Positions 20,067 to 29,063 of a stretch of 43,908 bases of DNA are shown piece by piece (positions within the stretch are counted from its first letter, which is position 1; each line of letters opens with the position of its first letter). This stretch comes from Trichomonas tenax. Lineage: Eukaryota; Parabasalia; Trichomonadida; Trichomonadidae. Where the stretch lies: the NCBI GenBank assembly GCA_023091735.1, contig JALKBU010000383.1:1-43908 (forward strand), in the 5' to 3' direction. The position numbers were made by a program, and so were the translations under genes. Below the pieces are notes generated by a model that saw nothing but the letters and a program-made list of their open reading frames with translations, ran no database searches and was not told the DNA's origin.

Positions 20067-20399
20067 TCGTTTCTATCGTTTATAATACTTATGACATCGT
20101 TTTGTATATATTTTTTATTGTTTTGTTTGTATGTTTTATATATATATATCAACTAAATATTAGTTTTTTTTATTATAATATGTATTCTCACCACCCCTAA
20201 TGGTGCATCAATTCTTAGAACTTAAAAATCGTTTTTTAAATTAATATTTTTCTTGATATAATTTGATTCTATTTTAAAGCTTTTAGTAGTTGATATCAAA
20301 TTTCAAAGGATGAATTTTGATGGTTTTAATGGTTATATGGTAGTTTTAATAGATAATAATTTATCAATAAATAAACATTTTATTAAAACAAAAATTACA
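20067..20399. other. Convergent intergenic region
   Basis: This AT-rich spacer lies between two genes that converge, so it holds two 3' ends. It includes a TATATATATATA run near 20138-20149 but no gene or element. Confidence 0.5.
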
Positions 20400-21554
20400 T
20401 TACCATTGATCTGTATCCTGGTTTTCCATAACAAAAGATTGTATTTCTATCTGCAGTTCACTGCTGTCTGTTGAGAATCCACCCATTGGATCGAATGGTT
20501 TCTCAGGAGGTTCTTCTTTCGGTGGCTGCGCTGTTTTCACTGCCTGAGGGGCTGAAGTTGTGCTCTTTTTAGATTCAGCGGCATTCGGTGGATTTGTCTT
20601 TAGCGAAGGAGGAATGGAATTCTCGCTCTTCTTTGTTTCGGGAATTGGAAGAGTTTCGCTGACTGTTCTCGTTTCTGATGTTTTAGATGAAGTGCTCTTT
20701 GTGTCTGTTGTCATCTTTGCGAATGCTGATGATGGAATCTCTTCGTTTTTGAATCCTGAGCTCTCTTCTTCCTCAGAACTGCTCTCAGGAATGAAATTAA
20801 CATCAGATATCTTATTGCTTCCTTCAGTCTGTGGCGATGAAACGTGAGGTGAAGAAACTGATGGAATTTGTGATGAATTTGGTGAAAACATCTTTTTATT
20901 GGATGGAGCAGTTCCTCTTGGCGATGAAATTGGAGATGCTTGAATCTGTTCTATATCGTTGTTTAATGTGTTAACAGGTGGTGAAAATTTAGGATAATTT
21001 GGTTGTGGAGACTTATTTGGAGGTACTGTTGGCGACGGCGGCTTATATTCGAATTGATTTGGCGGAGGAGGTTGAGTGTATTGAGGAATCTGTATAGGAA
21101 TGAATTGATATGTCTGTTGAGGCACTGTTTGCGTTGGCGGAGGCGGTGGTGGCGCTGAAGCTGGAATATAAAATTCAACTGGTTTTCTACAAAACTCGAA
21201 AACCCTTCGTGTTTCTTCTTCGATGCGTTTTCCTTCTTCATCCAATTGCTCAAACAGCTGTCTTGATCGATTTAGAGGACGTGAATTTGCATTTGAATTT
21301 TTAACAGTTGTAGGTGAAATTGGCGGAGAATAATTGATTTCTTCCAAATCTTGTTCTATTTTGCGTATTCTCTCTTGGAATTGTTGGAAAATTTCAGCTC
21401 CTTTCTGTTTTTCCATTTGCAATAATCTTTTTAGTTCGTGATTTTCCTTCTGTAACGCGTTCAGTTCGTCCTTGTACTCGGAATATTGCCTTATTACGTG
21501 CTCTTGGAGCTTCATGTTTGTCTTTTGTAGTTCGACAAACTCTTTCGTTGCCAT
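20400..21554 (-). CDS. Coiled-coil and proline-rich disordered protein
   Basis: This 384-residue soluble protein of unknown role has three zones: a charged heptad-type coiled coil (about residues 1-75), a Pro/Gln-rich stretch with a run of six Pro (PPPPPP) near residue 135 (about 75-215), and a Ser/Thr/Glu-rich disordered tail. Such layouts occur in actin- and membrane-trafficking adaptors, and the polyproline could bind EVH1, SH3 or profilin, but that is speculation. An ATG 18 codons upstream (21606-21608) is in frame. I prefer 21552-21554 because an initiator TCATAA sits 20 nt before it, and transcription starting there would exclude the upstream ATG. Confidence 0.8.
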   Translation of the reverse strand: MATKEFVELQKTNMKLQEHVIRQYSEYKDELNALQKENHELKRLLQMEKQKGAEIFQQFQERIRKIEQDLEEINYSPPISPTTVKNSNANSRPLNRSRQLFEQLDEEGKRIEEETRRVFEFCRKPVEFYIPASAPPPPPPTQTVPQQTYQFIPIQIPQYTQPPPPNQFEYKPPSPTVPPNKSPQPNYPKFSPPVNTLNNDIEQIQASPISSPRGTAPSNKKMFSPNSSQIPSVSSPHVSSPQTEGSNKISDVNFIPESSSEEEESSGFKNEEIPSSAFAKMTTDTKSTSSKTSETRTVSETLPIPETKKSENSIPPSLKTNPPNAAESKKSTTSAPQAVKTAQPPKEEPPEKPFDPMGGFSTDSSELQIEIQSFVMENQDTDQW

Positions 21555-21570
21555 CGCACGTTTATAAATT

Positions 21571-21576
21571 TTATGA
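21571..21576 (-). promoter_or_regulatory. Initiator of the coiled-coil gene
   Basis: The minus strand reads TCATAA, with predicted A+1 at 21574 and a 20-nt leader. It lies inside the longer alternative frame and so argues for the downstream start codon. Confidence 0.5.
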
Positions 21577-22569
21577 TTTTGATTTTTATGAAAATTTGGA
21601 TATTGCATTGGATATGTGTTTTATATTTCTTGTATTTGAAGAATTCTGTAAATTGACACTTTACAAAACTTTATTTGTCAAAAATCAAAATTTCTCGAAC
21701 ATTATGAAAGTAATATGAATTGATTTAAATATGTTTTAGATAATTATAAAACAGAATAAGTTGTACTAAATCAGGAAATATTAAGATTCATATATGAAGA
21801 GATTCTTGATTTGTAATTTAATAAATGCTAGCAACAAGAACCAAGTCATTGCTTCACTAAGTGTATCAAATGAATGCTGAATTTAGTTTTTAGAGCTTAG
21901 ATTATAGCTTAAATTTTTATTGTCTACATTAAATCTACAATGTATTTTTTTTAGTTTAACTTATAGAATTAAATATACAACAGATGTGGAATCTGTTTCT
22001 ATGGGTATTTTAGGCACTAATGTATCAAAAAGTGAGAATGATTTTGGAAAATTTTTAGAGATTCTGGAAAAATTAAACGAATAATAGTCATAAATTTTGC
22101 TTTTATAACTGAGGTTTAAATAACAAGGTCAAATTCTGTTTAAAATTTTTCGATTCAAAAAACTCAAACATGTATAATAATATTCATAGATAAATATTAA
22201 CCAATGTCAAATTTTCATGCATCAAATCTCATTCAATTTTTCTGACAAAAATTGATAGAAACGGAAGCAAACGGGAACAATTTTGCATATTTCTCCATTT
22301 CTAATTGAGCAATCTAAAGAACTCCAACAGAGAACAGCATCATCATCATTTATGCTATGTTTATGCAAAGTAGATACTTCATGATATTTCATTTTTTCAG
22401 GTAAATCCAATTCCAGTTTAGCTCCATTTAAATGTCACTTTTCATAATGTAACAATGCATTTTCTACGGCATTAATATGTTTTCAACTATGCTTTCCCGT
22501 GCGAATAGGTTTATATTTTGGTGCTTATTATGGATCTAGTCTTTACTTACAATGATTCAAAATTTAGTT
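21577..22569. other. 1 kb divergent intergenic region
   Basis: This region separates the divergent coiled-coil and HMG-box genes. A minus-strand frame near 22222-22392 (about 56 codons from its first ATG) has no initiator or family and is not called. No repeat or RNA gene was seen. Confidence 0.45.
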
Positions 22570-22575
22570 TCATTT
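22570..22575 (+). promoter_or_regulatory. Possible initiator of the HMG-box gene
   Basis: TCATTT matches the initiator consensus. It would give a 42-nt leader, longer than for the other genes here, and that leader would include a short upstream frame. Confidence 0.4.
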
Positions 22576-22580
22576 TGTTG

Positions 22581-22601
22581 ATGTTCCGTGTGGAATTCTG
22601 A
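22581..22601 (+). promoter_or_regulatory. Six-codon upstream ORF before the HMG-box gene
   Basis: If transcription starts at 22572, the first ATG met is 22581, which opens a six-codon peptide ending in TGA 12 nt before the main start. It could lower or condition translation of the HMG protein; chance occurrence is possible. Confidence 0.35.
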
Positions 22602-22613
22602 GAGAAAATCAAA

Positions 22614-23048
22614 ATGCAATTTAGTTTTCTCCCAACAGCGTTCTGCACAATGTCGCCAAACATGATCGTGTTCTCAAAGCCACCGAGCGATCCAATGATA
22701 ACAAACAAGAAGAAGGAGAAAGGAACAAATTCTTCAAATAAGCCACCAAATCCATATTTCTTGTTTTGCCAGGATAGAAGAGTGAAACTACAGAATGAGA
22801 ACCCTCAGATTCCAAGCAGAGAGATAACAAAGCTTTTGGCACAAGAATGGAAAAATTTATCTGAAGAACAGAAGATGCAATACAACGAGAAATACAAAGC
22901 CTCACTCAAAAATATGCATAAGGTAAACATGAAAAAGACAGTTGCTCACAACATTTTTGGAGATTTTTGTTTGAAACTCACATCAATGGATGGAACTGTT
23001 ATTCAAATTCCAGCACTTATAGCTCCTGATCAGGCCTTTAGATTTTAG
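22614..23048 (+). CDS. Small HMG-box protein
   Basis: This 144-residue nuclear DNA-bending protein has one HMG box at about residues 44-103, starting PPNPYFLFCQ and containing the LAQEWKNLSEEQK helix junction typical of helix 2. A Lys-rich linker precedes the box. A 40-residue tail after it, with a VAHNIFGDFCLKL segment, is not part of the canonical fold. The role is likely chromatin architecture or transcription; sequence-specific binding cannot be judged. The first ATG at 22614 is used. ATGs at residues 13 and 17 are also possible, since the first dozen residues look unlike a conserved N-terminus. Confidence 0.88.
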   Translation: MQFSFLPTAFCTMSPNMIVFSKPPSDPMITNKKKEKGTNSSNKPPNPYFLFCQDRRVKLQNENPQIPSREITKLLAQEWKNLSEEQKMQYNEKYKASLKNMHKVNMKKTVAHNIFGDFCLKLTSMDGTVIQIPALIAPDQAFRF

Positions 23049-23657
23049 CTTGTTTTGTTTTTTAACTTGTTTCATAAATTGAAATGTATTTAAAAATTTA
23101 TAAGAAATCTAAAATTTAATGTATCATTGTGATGCTTAAAGTACATATATGAATTCTGATGTAATAAGGGCATTTAAGATAATTATATCTGTGAATCAAA
23201 TAAGAATTACAGTTACTGTAATACGTTTTAAGAGCACTAAAGAGCACATTGAGTATGGCGAATCTATCTAATCGGATCAGCAAAACTTGCGCGGGAAGAT
23301 CGGATTTCAGAGAAATTATCTGAAGGAGATAACTTTAATCGGATTTGGTGCTTGATTTGCAGCATTAGGTTTGTGTAATGAAATAGGATGAAGCTGTTGC
23401 GAAATACGATCAATTTGTTTAATCTTTAAATCTGATATTTTTTGAGAGAACCGTAAAATCATTAAGAGATTAAAATCACATCAATGTTATTCTTATTTTT
23501 GACAAATTCTCAAATGGCTTTTTCATGCATTCTCTTATAGAATCGATGCAGCTGCCACAGCAACGTGAGTATCTTAATTTGAATGATTTAAACACTTTCA
23601 ATTTGCATTTTCGTCAATAAAATTGAAAACAGTTTGAATTATGTTAATGTGAAATCA
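23049..23657. other. 0.6 kb intergenic with possible coding debris
   Basis: About 23220-23420 is richer in G and C than the spacers and reads as broken short frames, for instance KLSEGDNFNRIW followed by DEAVAKYDQF in another frame. It may be a relic of a gene, but no family was recognised. No tRNA-like T-loop was found. Confidence 0.3.
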
Positions 23658-24219
23658 ATGCTTCTTGCACTTGCGCACCACCTCTCTTACGATTCTGATT
23701 GGGATCGCTTTGCAAATCCAGCACTCACACCTACTGTTAAAGATCAATCACAATACATTTCTACTACCGGCAATGTTTACGTGCTTTCAGTAGAAATCAA
23801 TGATTTAAAGAGCGGAGCTGTTAGAATTTCAAACAGTAATGGTAATTATGTACTGATATCTGATTCAGTTTTCCGTAATTGCTATTATAGTAGTTACGGA
23901 GGATCTGTTTTCGTAGAAAATGGAAATTACGTTCAGTATCATATATGTAGCGTGAATTCAGGAGCTTCTAATCTTGGTATCCATTCATATGTTAAAACTA
24001 ACGAGAATAACTATATTTTTGAACGGTACTATGACTCAATTTAATTCCTATGATTTAAGGTTCTGCCAAGTAAATGGTAATCAATTAATTACATCAATTA
24101 ATTACATCATTTAATTACATCATTTAAATGAATCACATGGAGCAAGTCCATACAATATTTTGCCATTTGTTCATGTTGAAAGTGAAAATGAAAACGAGCT
24201 AAATAAAAAGCAGAATTGA
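23658..24219 (+). pseudogene. Broken beta-helix surface-protein-like gene, copy A
   Basis: The recognisable part starts with a hydrophobic leader-like stretch (MLLALAHHLS) and SYDSDWDRFANP, then beta-helix-like turns with GGSVFV and paired Cys residues. This resembles the Pmp-like right-handed beta-helix surface proteins of trichomonads. The frame stops at 24042-24044. A one-base insertion near 24024 accounts for this, because the homologous reading continues in the next frame (GTMTQFNSYDLRF) until a short tandem duplication at 24081-24126 breaks it again. Sequence similar to copy B then resumes (NESHGASPYN) and ends at 24219. Copies A and B are clearly tandem duplicates by their shared SYDSDWDRFA block. 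Confidence 0.75.
24081..24126 (+). repeat. Short tandem duplication inside pseudogene copy A
   Basis: About three imperfect copies of a 12-14 bp unit, TTAATTACATCA or its TTTAATTACATCA variant, lie where copy B has a single equivalent (KQLIAST). The expansion shifts and stops the frame, so it looks like a slippage lesion. Confidence 0.7.
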
Positions 24220-24467
24220 TTTATATAATGCATATTAGAATGCATAATAAGATTTTGAACCGTGAATTTCAATCCATTTGGACTGTGATTTTTTTCATTC
24301 AATCAATGTAGAAACCTTATAATTAAAAGTTGAAAACCTTAATCAACAGAAGTTGATCTATATTATTGATTTTATTTGAATTTTATTCCAATTCAATTTT
24401 TTTCAATGTTTCTTCACAATTTTCGATGATATTAAATGAAAATACATTAAAAAGACAATAAAGGATA

Positions 24468-25508
24468 ATGATACCAAACATGCCAAACGATATAATGCGA
24501 TTTCAATCAAAATTCATGATGTTAAAAGTATTTCTTTCTAATTTGCTGCACAAGTCATATGATTCTGATTGGGATAGATTTGCAGATCCAAGTGTAGTTC
24601 CAACATTCATTGATGCATCGAAACGTCTTTCTTCTTCAGGGAATTATTATATAATTTCAGTCACATTTGAGAATTATCAAAGCAATACCATTTGTATAGC
24701 AAACAGTGAAAGTAAGTATATATTAATTTCCGATTGTATGTTCATTAGCTGCAGTTGTGATGGAGATGGAGGTTCAATTTATGTTTATGATGGGAATTGC
24801 ATCCAATATCATGTTTGCAGTGTTAACTCATCTACCACTCACTTCAGAATGCATTCTTTTGTAAATACAATAGATAACAGTTTTGTTTTAGAAAGCACTT
24901 TAACACAAGTAAATGGAAATGGCATCGCAATCTATCAAGAGCAAGGCAAACAACTGATTGCATCAACGAATATATCATATGGGAACTCCATCTATACAAC
25001 AACAGCATACACTATATACGCAAGATCGCATTTAGTCAATTATTCGACAATTTTTAATAACACGTGTTCATCTGAAACAATGATGTGGAATAACAGTCCA
25101 AATACAAACATTGATCACTGAAATTTTATTCAAAACACATGTATGAAAGTTGTATACTTCCTTAGAGTCGTTTATTTGGATTCTAGAACTTTTCAAGTGA
25201 GTTATTGTTGTTTTATAAAGAATACAGCTCCATGCATTTTTTATCGATATGGAAGACCATTTATCGCAACAAATTGCTATCTATCGGATAATGATGTTGA
25301 TGAAATAGCTGTTGGCGTTACTTTCACTCCTACAGATTCACTTAATCTTCAATTGTCTCATTTATCAAAATCCAAATGCGAAGCACGATATTCTATTGAA
25401 TATGGAAAATCAATAGAAGAAGAAACTGAAGATTACAATGAGTATTCTTCTTTGCATATATTCTTCTATGGATCATATGTATTCCTTGCATCACATTTAG
25501 ATATATAA
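24468..25508 (+). pseudogene. Beta-helix surface-protein-like gene, copy B, with one internal stop
   Basis: From ATG 24468 one frame runs to 25508 and would encode 346 residues. It is broken by a single TGA at 25119-25121, after which the same frame continues with coding character (NFIQNTCMK). Turns such as GGSIYVYDGN, repeated Cys and Asn-rich loops fit a right-handed beta helix of the Pmp-like type that decorates trichomonad surfaces. The stop may replace a Trp codon. No C-terminal membrane anchor is visible, although one is expected for this class, so the gene is also 3'-truncated. The upstream Met-rich leader is a poor signal peptide compared with copy A. Confidence 0.7.
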
Positions 25509-25546
25509 TTTCCTATCACCCAACATAATTTTTTAAATAATATTGC

Positions 25547-27052
25547 TCATCCCTTGATGACACCCATTGGAACGAGTCTTGCAACTTTCTTAGAGATTCC
25601 AACGATCTGGCAGGCATCGACGACCTGCTCGATATCCTTGTAAGCGTCTGGAGCTTCATCCATGATTGACTGCTTGTCAGCCGCTCTGAGGTAAACGCCG
25701 TGATCGTTGAGCTGCTTGTTGACCATCTGTCTGGTGATTGTCTTCATAGCCTTTGAGCGAGACATCTGCCTGCCAGCGCCGTGGCATGTGGAGCCCCAAG
25801 CGTGCTTCATGGATTCGTCTGTCCCAATGAGAACGTATGAAGCTGTGCCCATGGATCCACCAATGAGAATCGGCTGTCCGAGCGCTCTGTACTTCTCTGG
25901 GATCTCTGCGCGTCCTGGACCGAATGCTCTTGTTGCACCCTTTCTGTGAACGACGAACTTCTTCTCGATGCCATCGACAACGTGTGTCTCAACTTTAGCA
26001 ATGTTGTGAGCGACATCGTAAACGAGGTGTGTCTCAACTTCGCGATCCTTGAATGTGTCGTGGAAAGCTCTGCGGACGTCGTTCATGATGATCTGGCGGT
26101 TGCACCACGCGAAGTTGGCAGCTGCGTACATGCATGAGAGGTACTTCTGACCTTCATCACTTGTGTACGGTGGCGCAGCGAGTTGCTTATCAGGAAGTGT
26201 ATCTGTGCAGAAACTCTTAGAACAAAGATTGATCATTTCGTCAGCAATCTGGTGTCCGAGGCCGCGAGATCCTGTGTGGATCATAACGCAGACTTGGCCT
26301 TCGAAGAGACCCATGGCTTTGGCAGCTTCTTCGTCGAGAATCTTGTCAACGCGCTGCAACTCAACGTAATGATTGCCGCAGCCAACAGTACCGAGCTGTC
26401 CGAGACCGCGCTGCATCACACGCTCAGAAATCAAGTCGGGATTGGCGCCTTCCAAGCATCCATTTTCTTCACAGTTTTCGATATCTTCAGGGATCGCAAA
26501 ACCATGTTCAAGCGCCCATTTCGCGCCTTTAACGAGAACTTCACGTAATCCCGCGTGATCGCAGATGTCTTTACGCTTGCCACCAATGCCGACAGGAATA
26601 TAATTGTATAATCTGTCAATGAGGCCTCTCTTGCGTGGTTCAACCTCCTCATATGTCAAATTTGTAGAGAGAAGGCGCACGCCGCAGTTAATATCGTAGC
26701 CAACGCCTCCTGGAGAAATAATTGATGTTGGATCTGTCAAATCGAAGGCAGCAACGCCACCAATGGAGAATCCGTAACCAGAGTGCATGTCCGGCATGCC
26801 GAATGAGTTCCTGTAAATGCCAGGAAGAGTTGCAACGAATGCGATTTGCATAATTGAAGGAAGAGCACGTTCTCTGTGTTGCATCCATGTGTCGAGTTCC
26901 TCGAATTGGAACTTGACCATGTCTGGTGTCGCATAGAAAATTCCTGGAACTTTCATATTTGGCACAAAACCGATGGGAATCTCCCAAATGCACGGCCTGA
27001 GCTCGTGAATGAGTTTCGGATCGATAACGAGGTCCTTAAGTGGAACAGACAT
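25547..27052 (-). CDS. rtcB: RNA 2',3'-cyclic phosphate / 5'-OH ligase RtcB
   Basis: This 501-residue protein matches the length of human RTCB (HSPC117) and is the catalytic ligase joining tRNA exon halves with GTP and manganese. Diagnostic blocks are GMPDMHSGYGFSIGGVAAFD (85-104), GGVGYDINCGVR with metal-binding Asp120 and Cys123, the metal His motifs GCGNHYVEL and HTGSRGLGH, and CHGAGRQMSR with the guanylated His at about 424. All key residues are present, so it should be active. Codon choice is visibly richer in C- and G-ending codons than in its neighbours, which suggests high expression. The start is supported by an initiator 10 nt upstream. It acts in nucleus or cytoplasm in tRNA maturation and possibly RNA repair. 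Confidence 0.97.
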   Translation of the reverse strand: MSVPLKDLVIDPKLIHELRPCIWEIPIGFVPNMKVPGIFYATPDMVKFQFEELDTWMQHRERALPSIMQIAFVATLPGIYRNSFGMPDMHSGYGFSIGGVAAFDLTDPTSIISPGGVGYDINCGVRLLSTNLTYEEVEPRKRGLIDRLYNYIPVGIGGKRKDICDHAGLREVLVKGAKWALEHGFAIPEDIENCEENGCLEGANPDLISERVMQRGLGQLGTVGCGNHYVELQRVDKILDEEAAKAMGLFEGQVCVMIHTGSRGLGHQIADEMINLCSKSFCTDTLPDKQLAAPPYTSDEGQKYLSCMYAAANFAWCNRQIIMNDVRRAFHDTFKDREVETHLVYDVAHNIAKVETHVVDGIEKKFVVHRKGATRAFGPGRAEIPEKYRALGQPILIGGSMGTASYVLIGTDESMKHAWGSTCHGAGRQMSRSKAMKTITRQMVNKQLNDHGVYLRAADKQSIMDEAPDAYKDIEQVVDACQIVGISKKVARLVPMGVIKG

Positions 27053-27058
27053 CGATAA

Positions 27059-27064
27059 AAATGA
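27059..27064 (-). promoter_or_regulatory. Initiator of rtcB
   Basis: The minus strand reads TCATTT; predicted A+1 is 27062, with a 10-nt leader before the ATG at 27052. Confidence 0.6.
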
Positions 27065-27491
27065 AAATCGGTTTTCTGTAAAATACGATAAAAATAAAGT
27101 TTACATCTTCAATATTAAAATTCGATATTTGATAATGAACTATTTTTATTATGAACGAAAAGTAGAGATTATATCTTGTTAAAATTGGTGTTAAATATCA
27201 TTTTGATAAGAGAAAACTTAATGATGACCTTTTCAAATTGGACGTACGATTATTTTCAATTTAAAATTAATCGTTTTAGAAGTTTTTTGGGTGCCTTTAC
27301 ACCCGTAAAGCACTCATTTCATTTCAAAATGAGGTTTTATTGGCACCAAATGGTTTTAGAACAAATATCTGAATGCGTTTGAATTTGTATAATATAGTTT
27401 ATTTATAGATATACACAAACACAATTTAATATAGTAGTTTCTGGTTAAAAAATAAATACAAATTAGCAAAAGATAGAATCTAAATCAATGA
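27065..27491. other. Intergenic with a nested stem-loop
   Basis: The spacer lies between the rtcB promoter and the 3' end of the GT77-like gene. GGTGCC (27290-27295) pairs with GGCACC (27342-27347). Inside it CTCATTT (27313-27319) pairs with AAATGAG (27327-27333). It may be incidental; no gene is supported. Confidence 0.4.
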
Positions 27492-28565
27492 TTACTTCCA
27501 ATATGGCCATTCGGCTCCTTTTGGTGGTACTGCATTGCAATTCCCATCTGAATCCAAGAACCAAAGCTTTTTCGACTTCATCATACTCAATTTGTCTGAG
27601 TTCTCTGAAAGATGGAAGAAATGGATAAGAACGGGTTTCGAAATGTTTCTTTCATTGGCTGCGGCCTTCCATCTCTCTGTTCCTGTCATGAAAACACCAC
27701 CTGCGTTGACAGCAAGGATAGGATCTAAATAACTTATAACTAAAGGATACAGCGATCGTTGCCCGATGAATTTTCTTATGTCTGCAATGAGCACCGGTTT
27801 ATTTTCAATCTGTCCGAGTTTCTGTCTTAGTAATGTAAACAAAGTCATTTGGTCGTGAGACTCTGGCATCTTGTGCATCTGTAGCTGCCATTTTGGCCAC
27901 AGAGTCATCACTCCTGGCGAAGGAATCGCTTTATAAAATCCGAGATTTACGCCCCAATAAGGCGAGTTTTTGTTGAATGGAATTTCTGTGAATACCTTAG
28001 AATCGCTTTGTACTTCTAAATCCGCTGAGTTTGTAAACAAAATCGATGGATTTTGAAGGAATACGATATCAATATCGCAATTAATAACTTCTGCACCGAA
28101 ATTCAGAACTTTCTTAGCAATATATGGCCTAATTTTAACTATGTCGTAGAATTCACGCCTTCTTCTGTAATTTACAGCATCTTCTGTTAATTTCGTAGGA
28201 AAATAAAGGACATTTGCCCCAAAAGCTTTGAGAGAAACATAGGAAATTTCATCTAAAGCAACAATCACGTATGAATCTTCGTTTTCGAGCACTCTTTTCA
28301 AAGAACATAAACAATTTTTCGCGAAATTCAACAAGCCGCAGTTTGTAACAAGTAGCATCAGCTGATGTCGGTTCGTTGCATTGTTTATCGGTGATTTATT
28401 TACTGCAAAACGCAATTCTTGATTAAATCTTTCTTCTGTGATTGCGTGAAAGTCGTCGAAAAACGCGAAGAGAACATCGTCTGATATATTGTTGAAGAAA
28501 TATCCGCTTCCTATTGACGCAATTAAAAGGAAAATTATCAGCAAGAAGAAAAAAGTTCTATTCAT
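27492..28565 (-). CDS. GT77-like nucleotide-diphospho-sugar transferase (PF03407 type)
   Basis: This 357-residue type II membrane protein has an anchor at about residues 5-26 directly after the start, then a lumenal GT-A domain. The divalent-metal DxD motif is in NCDIDIVFLQNP near residue 164. A DxD-proximal VKIRPYIAKKVL helix and a later SHDQMTLFTLL block also match the nucleotide-sugar transferase family that includes plant and Dictyostelium GT77 enzymes. It presumably adds a pentose or hexose to secreted or surface glycans. The frame opens 16 codons earlier only from TTG. The ATG at 28563-28565 is used; it overlaps a two-codon upstream ATG-AAA-TGA whose effect is unknown. No clear initiator was seen. 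Confidence 0.87.
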   Translation of the reverse strand: MNRTFFFLLIIFLLIASIGSGYFFNNISDDVLFAFFDDFHAITEERFNQELRFAVNKSPINNATNRHQLMLLVTNCGLLNFAKNCLCSLKRVLENEDSYVIVALDEISYVSLKAFGANVLYFPTKLTEDAVNYRRRREFYDIVKIRPYIAKKVLNFGAEVINCDIDIVFLQNPSILFTNSADLEVQSDSKVFTEIPFNKNSPYWGVNLGFYKAIPSPGVMTLWPKWQLQMHKMPESHDQMTLFTLLRQKLGQIENKPVLIADIRKFIGQRSLYPLVISYLDPILAVNAGGVFMTGTERWKAAANERNISKPVLIHFFHLSENSDKLSMMKSKKLWFLDSDGNCNAVPPKGAEWPYWK

Positions 28566-29063
28566 TTCATTTTTTGAATTGTCATATTTACCTCTGACTA
28601 AAGGGCTCAACAAAACATATCAAATTATGAAAAATTCGAAATCTTATTTTTTATTTTTCTTGGTTTAATTAAATCAATCATATCTCATTAAATATAGAAT
28701 ATTTATTAATTTTATCTCTTTTATTATATAAAACTATATTTTTTCTATATATTTATATCTTTAAAAATCATTTATAACAATTTTATAGTCACAGAAAATT
28801 CATTTTTTATTGTCCATGAAAGATAATTTCAAATATTTTCGTTTTTGATAATTTCAAACTGAGAACATTTTCATAAGCTATAATTTATCCAAGAAATACA
28901 AATTCATTAAAGATTTTTGGATATTACTCATATCAAATTTCAAAAATTGATTGATTCATTATTTTAAAGCTGTATCTCTTTATATGGAAGATAACAATAT
29001 AAAAATCAATTAAATTAACTGCATTGTATTTATCCATCACAAAATAAAATGTAATTAATAAGC
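28566..29063. other. 0.5 kb intergenic, nothing recognised
   Basis: This is a very AT-rich spacer between the GT77-like gene and the end of the subtilisin gene. No element or RNA gene was found. Confidence 0.5.

Noticed and set aside
22222..22392. Small minus frame between the coiled-coil and HMG genes
   Set aside because: It has about 56 codons, no initiator and no recognisable sequence.
25707..26558. Several open frames opposite and overlapping rtcB
   Set aside because: They are shadows caused by the GC-rich third positions of rtcB.
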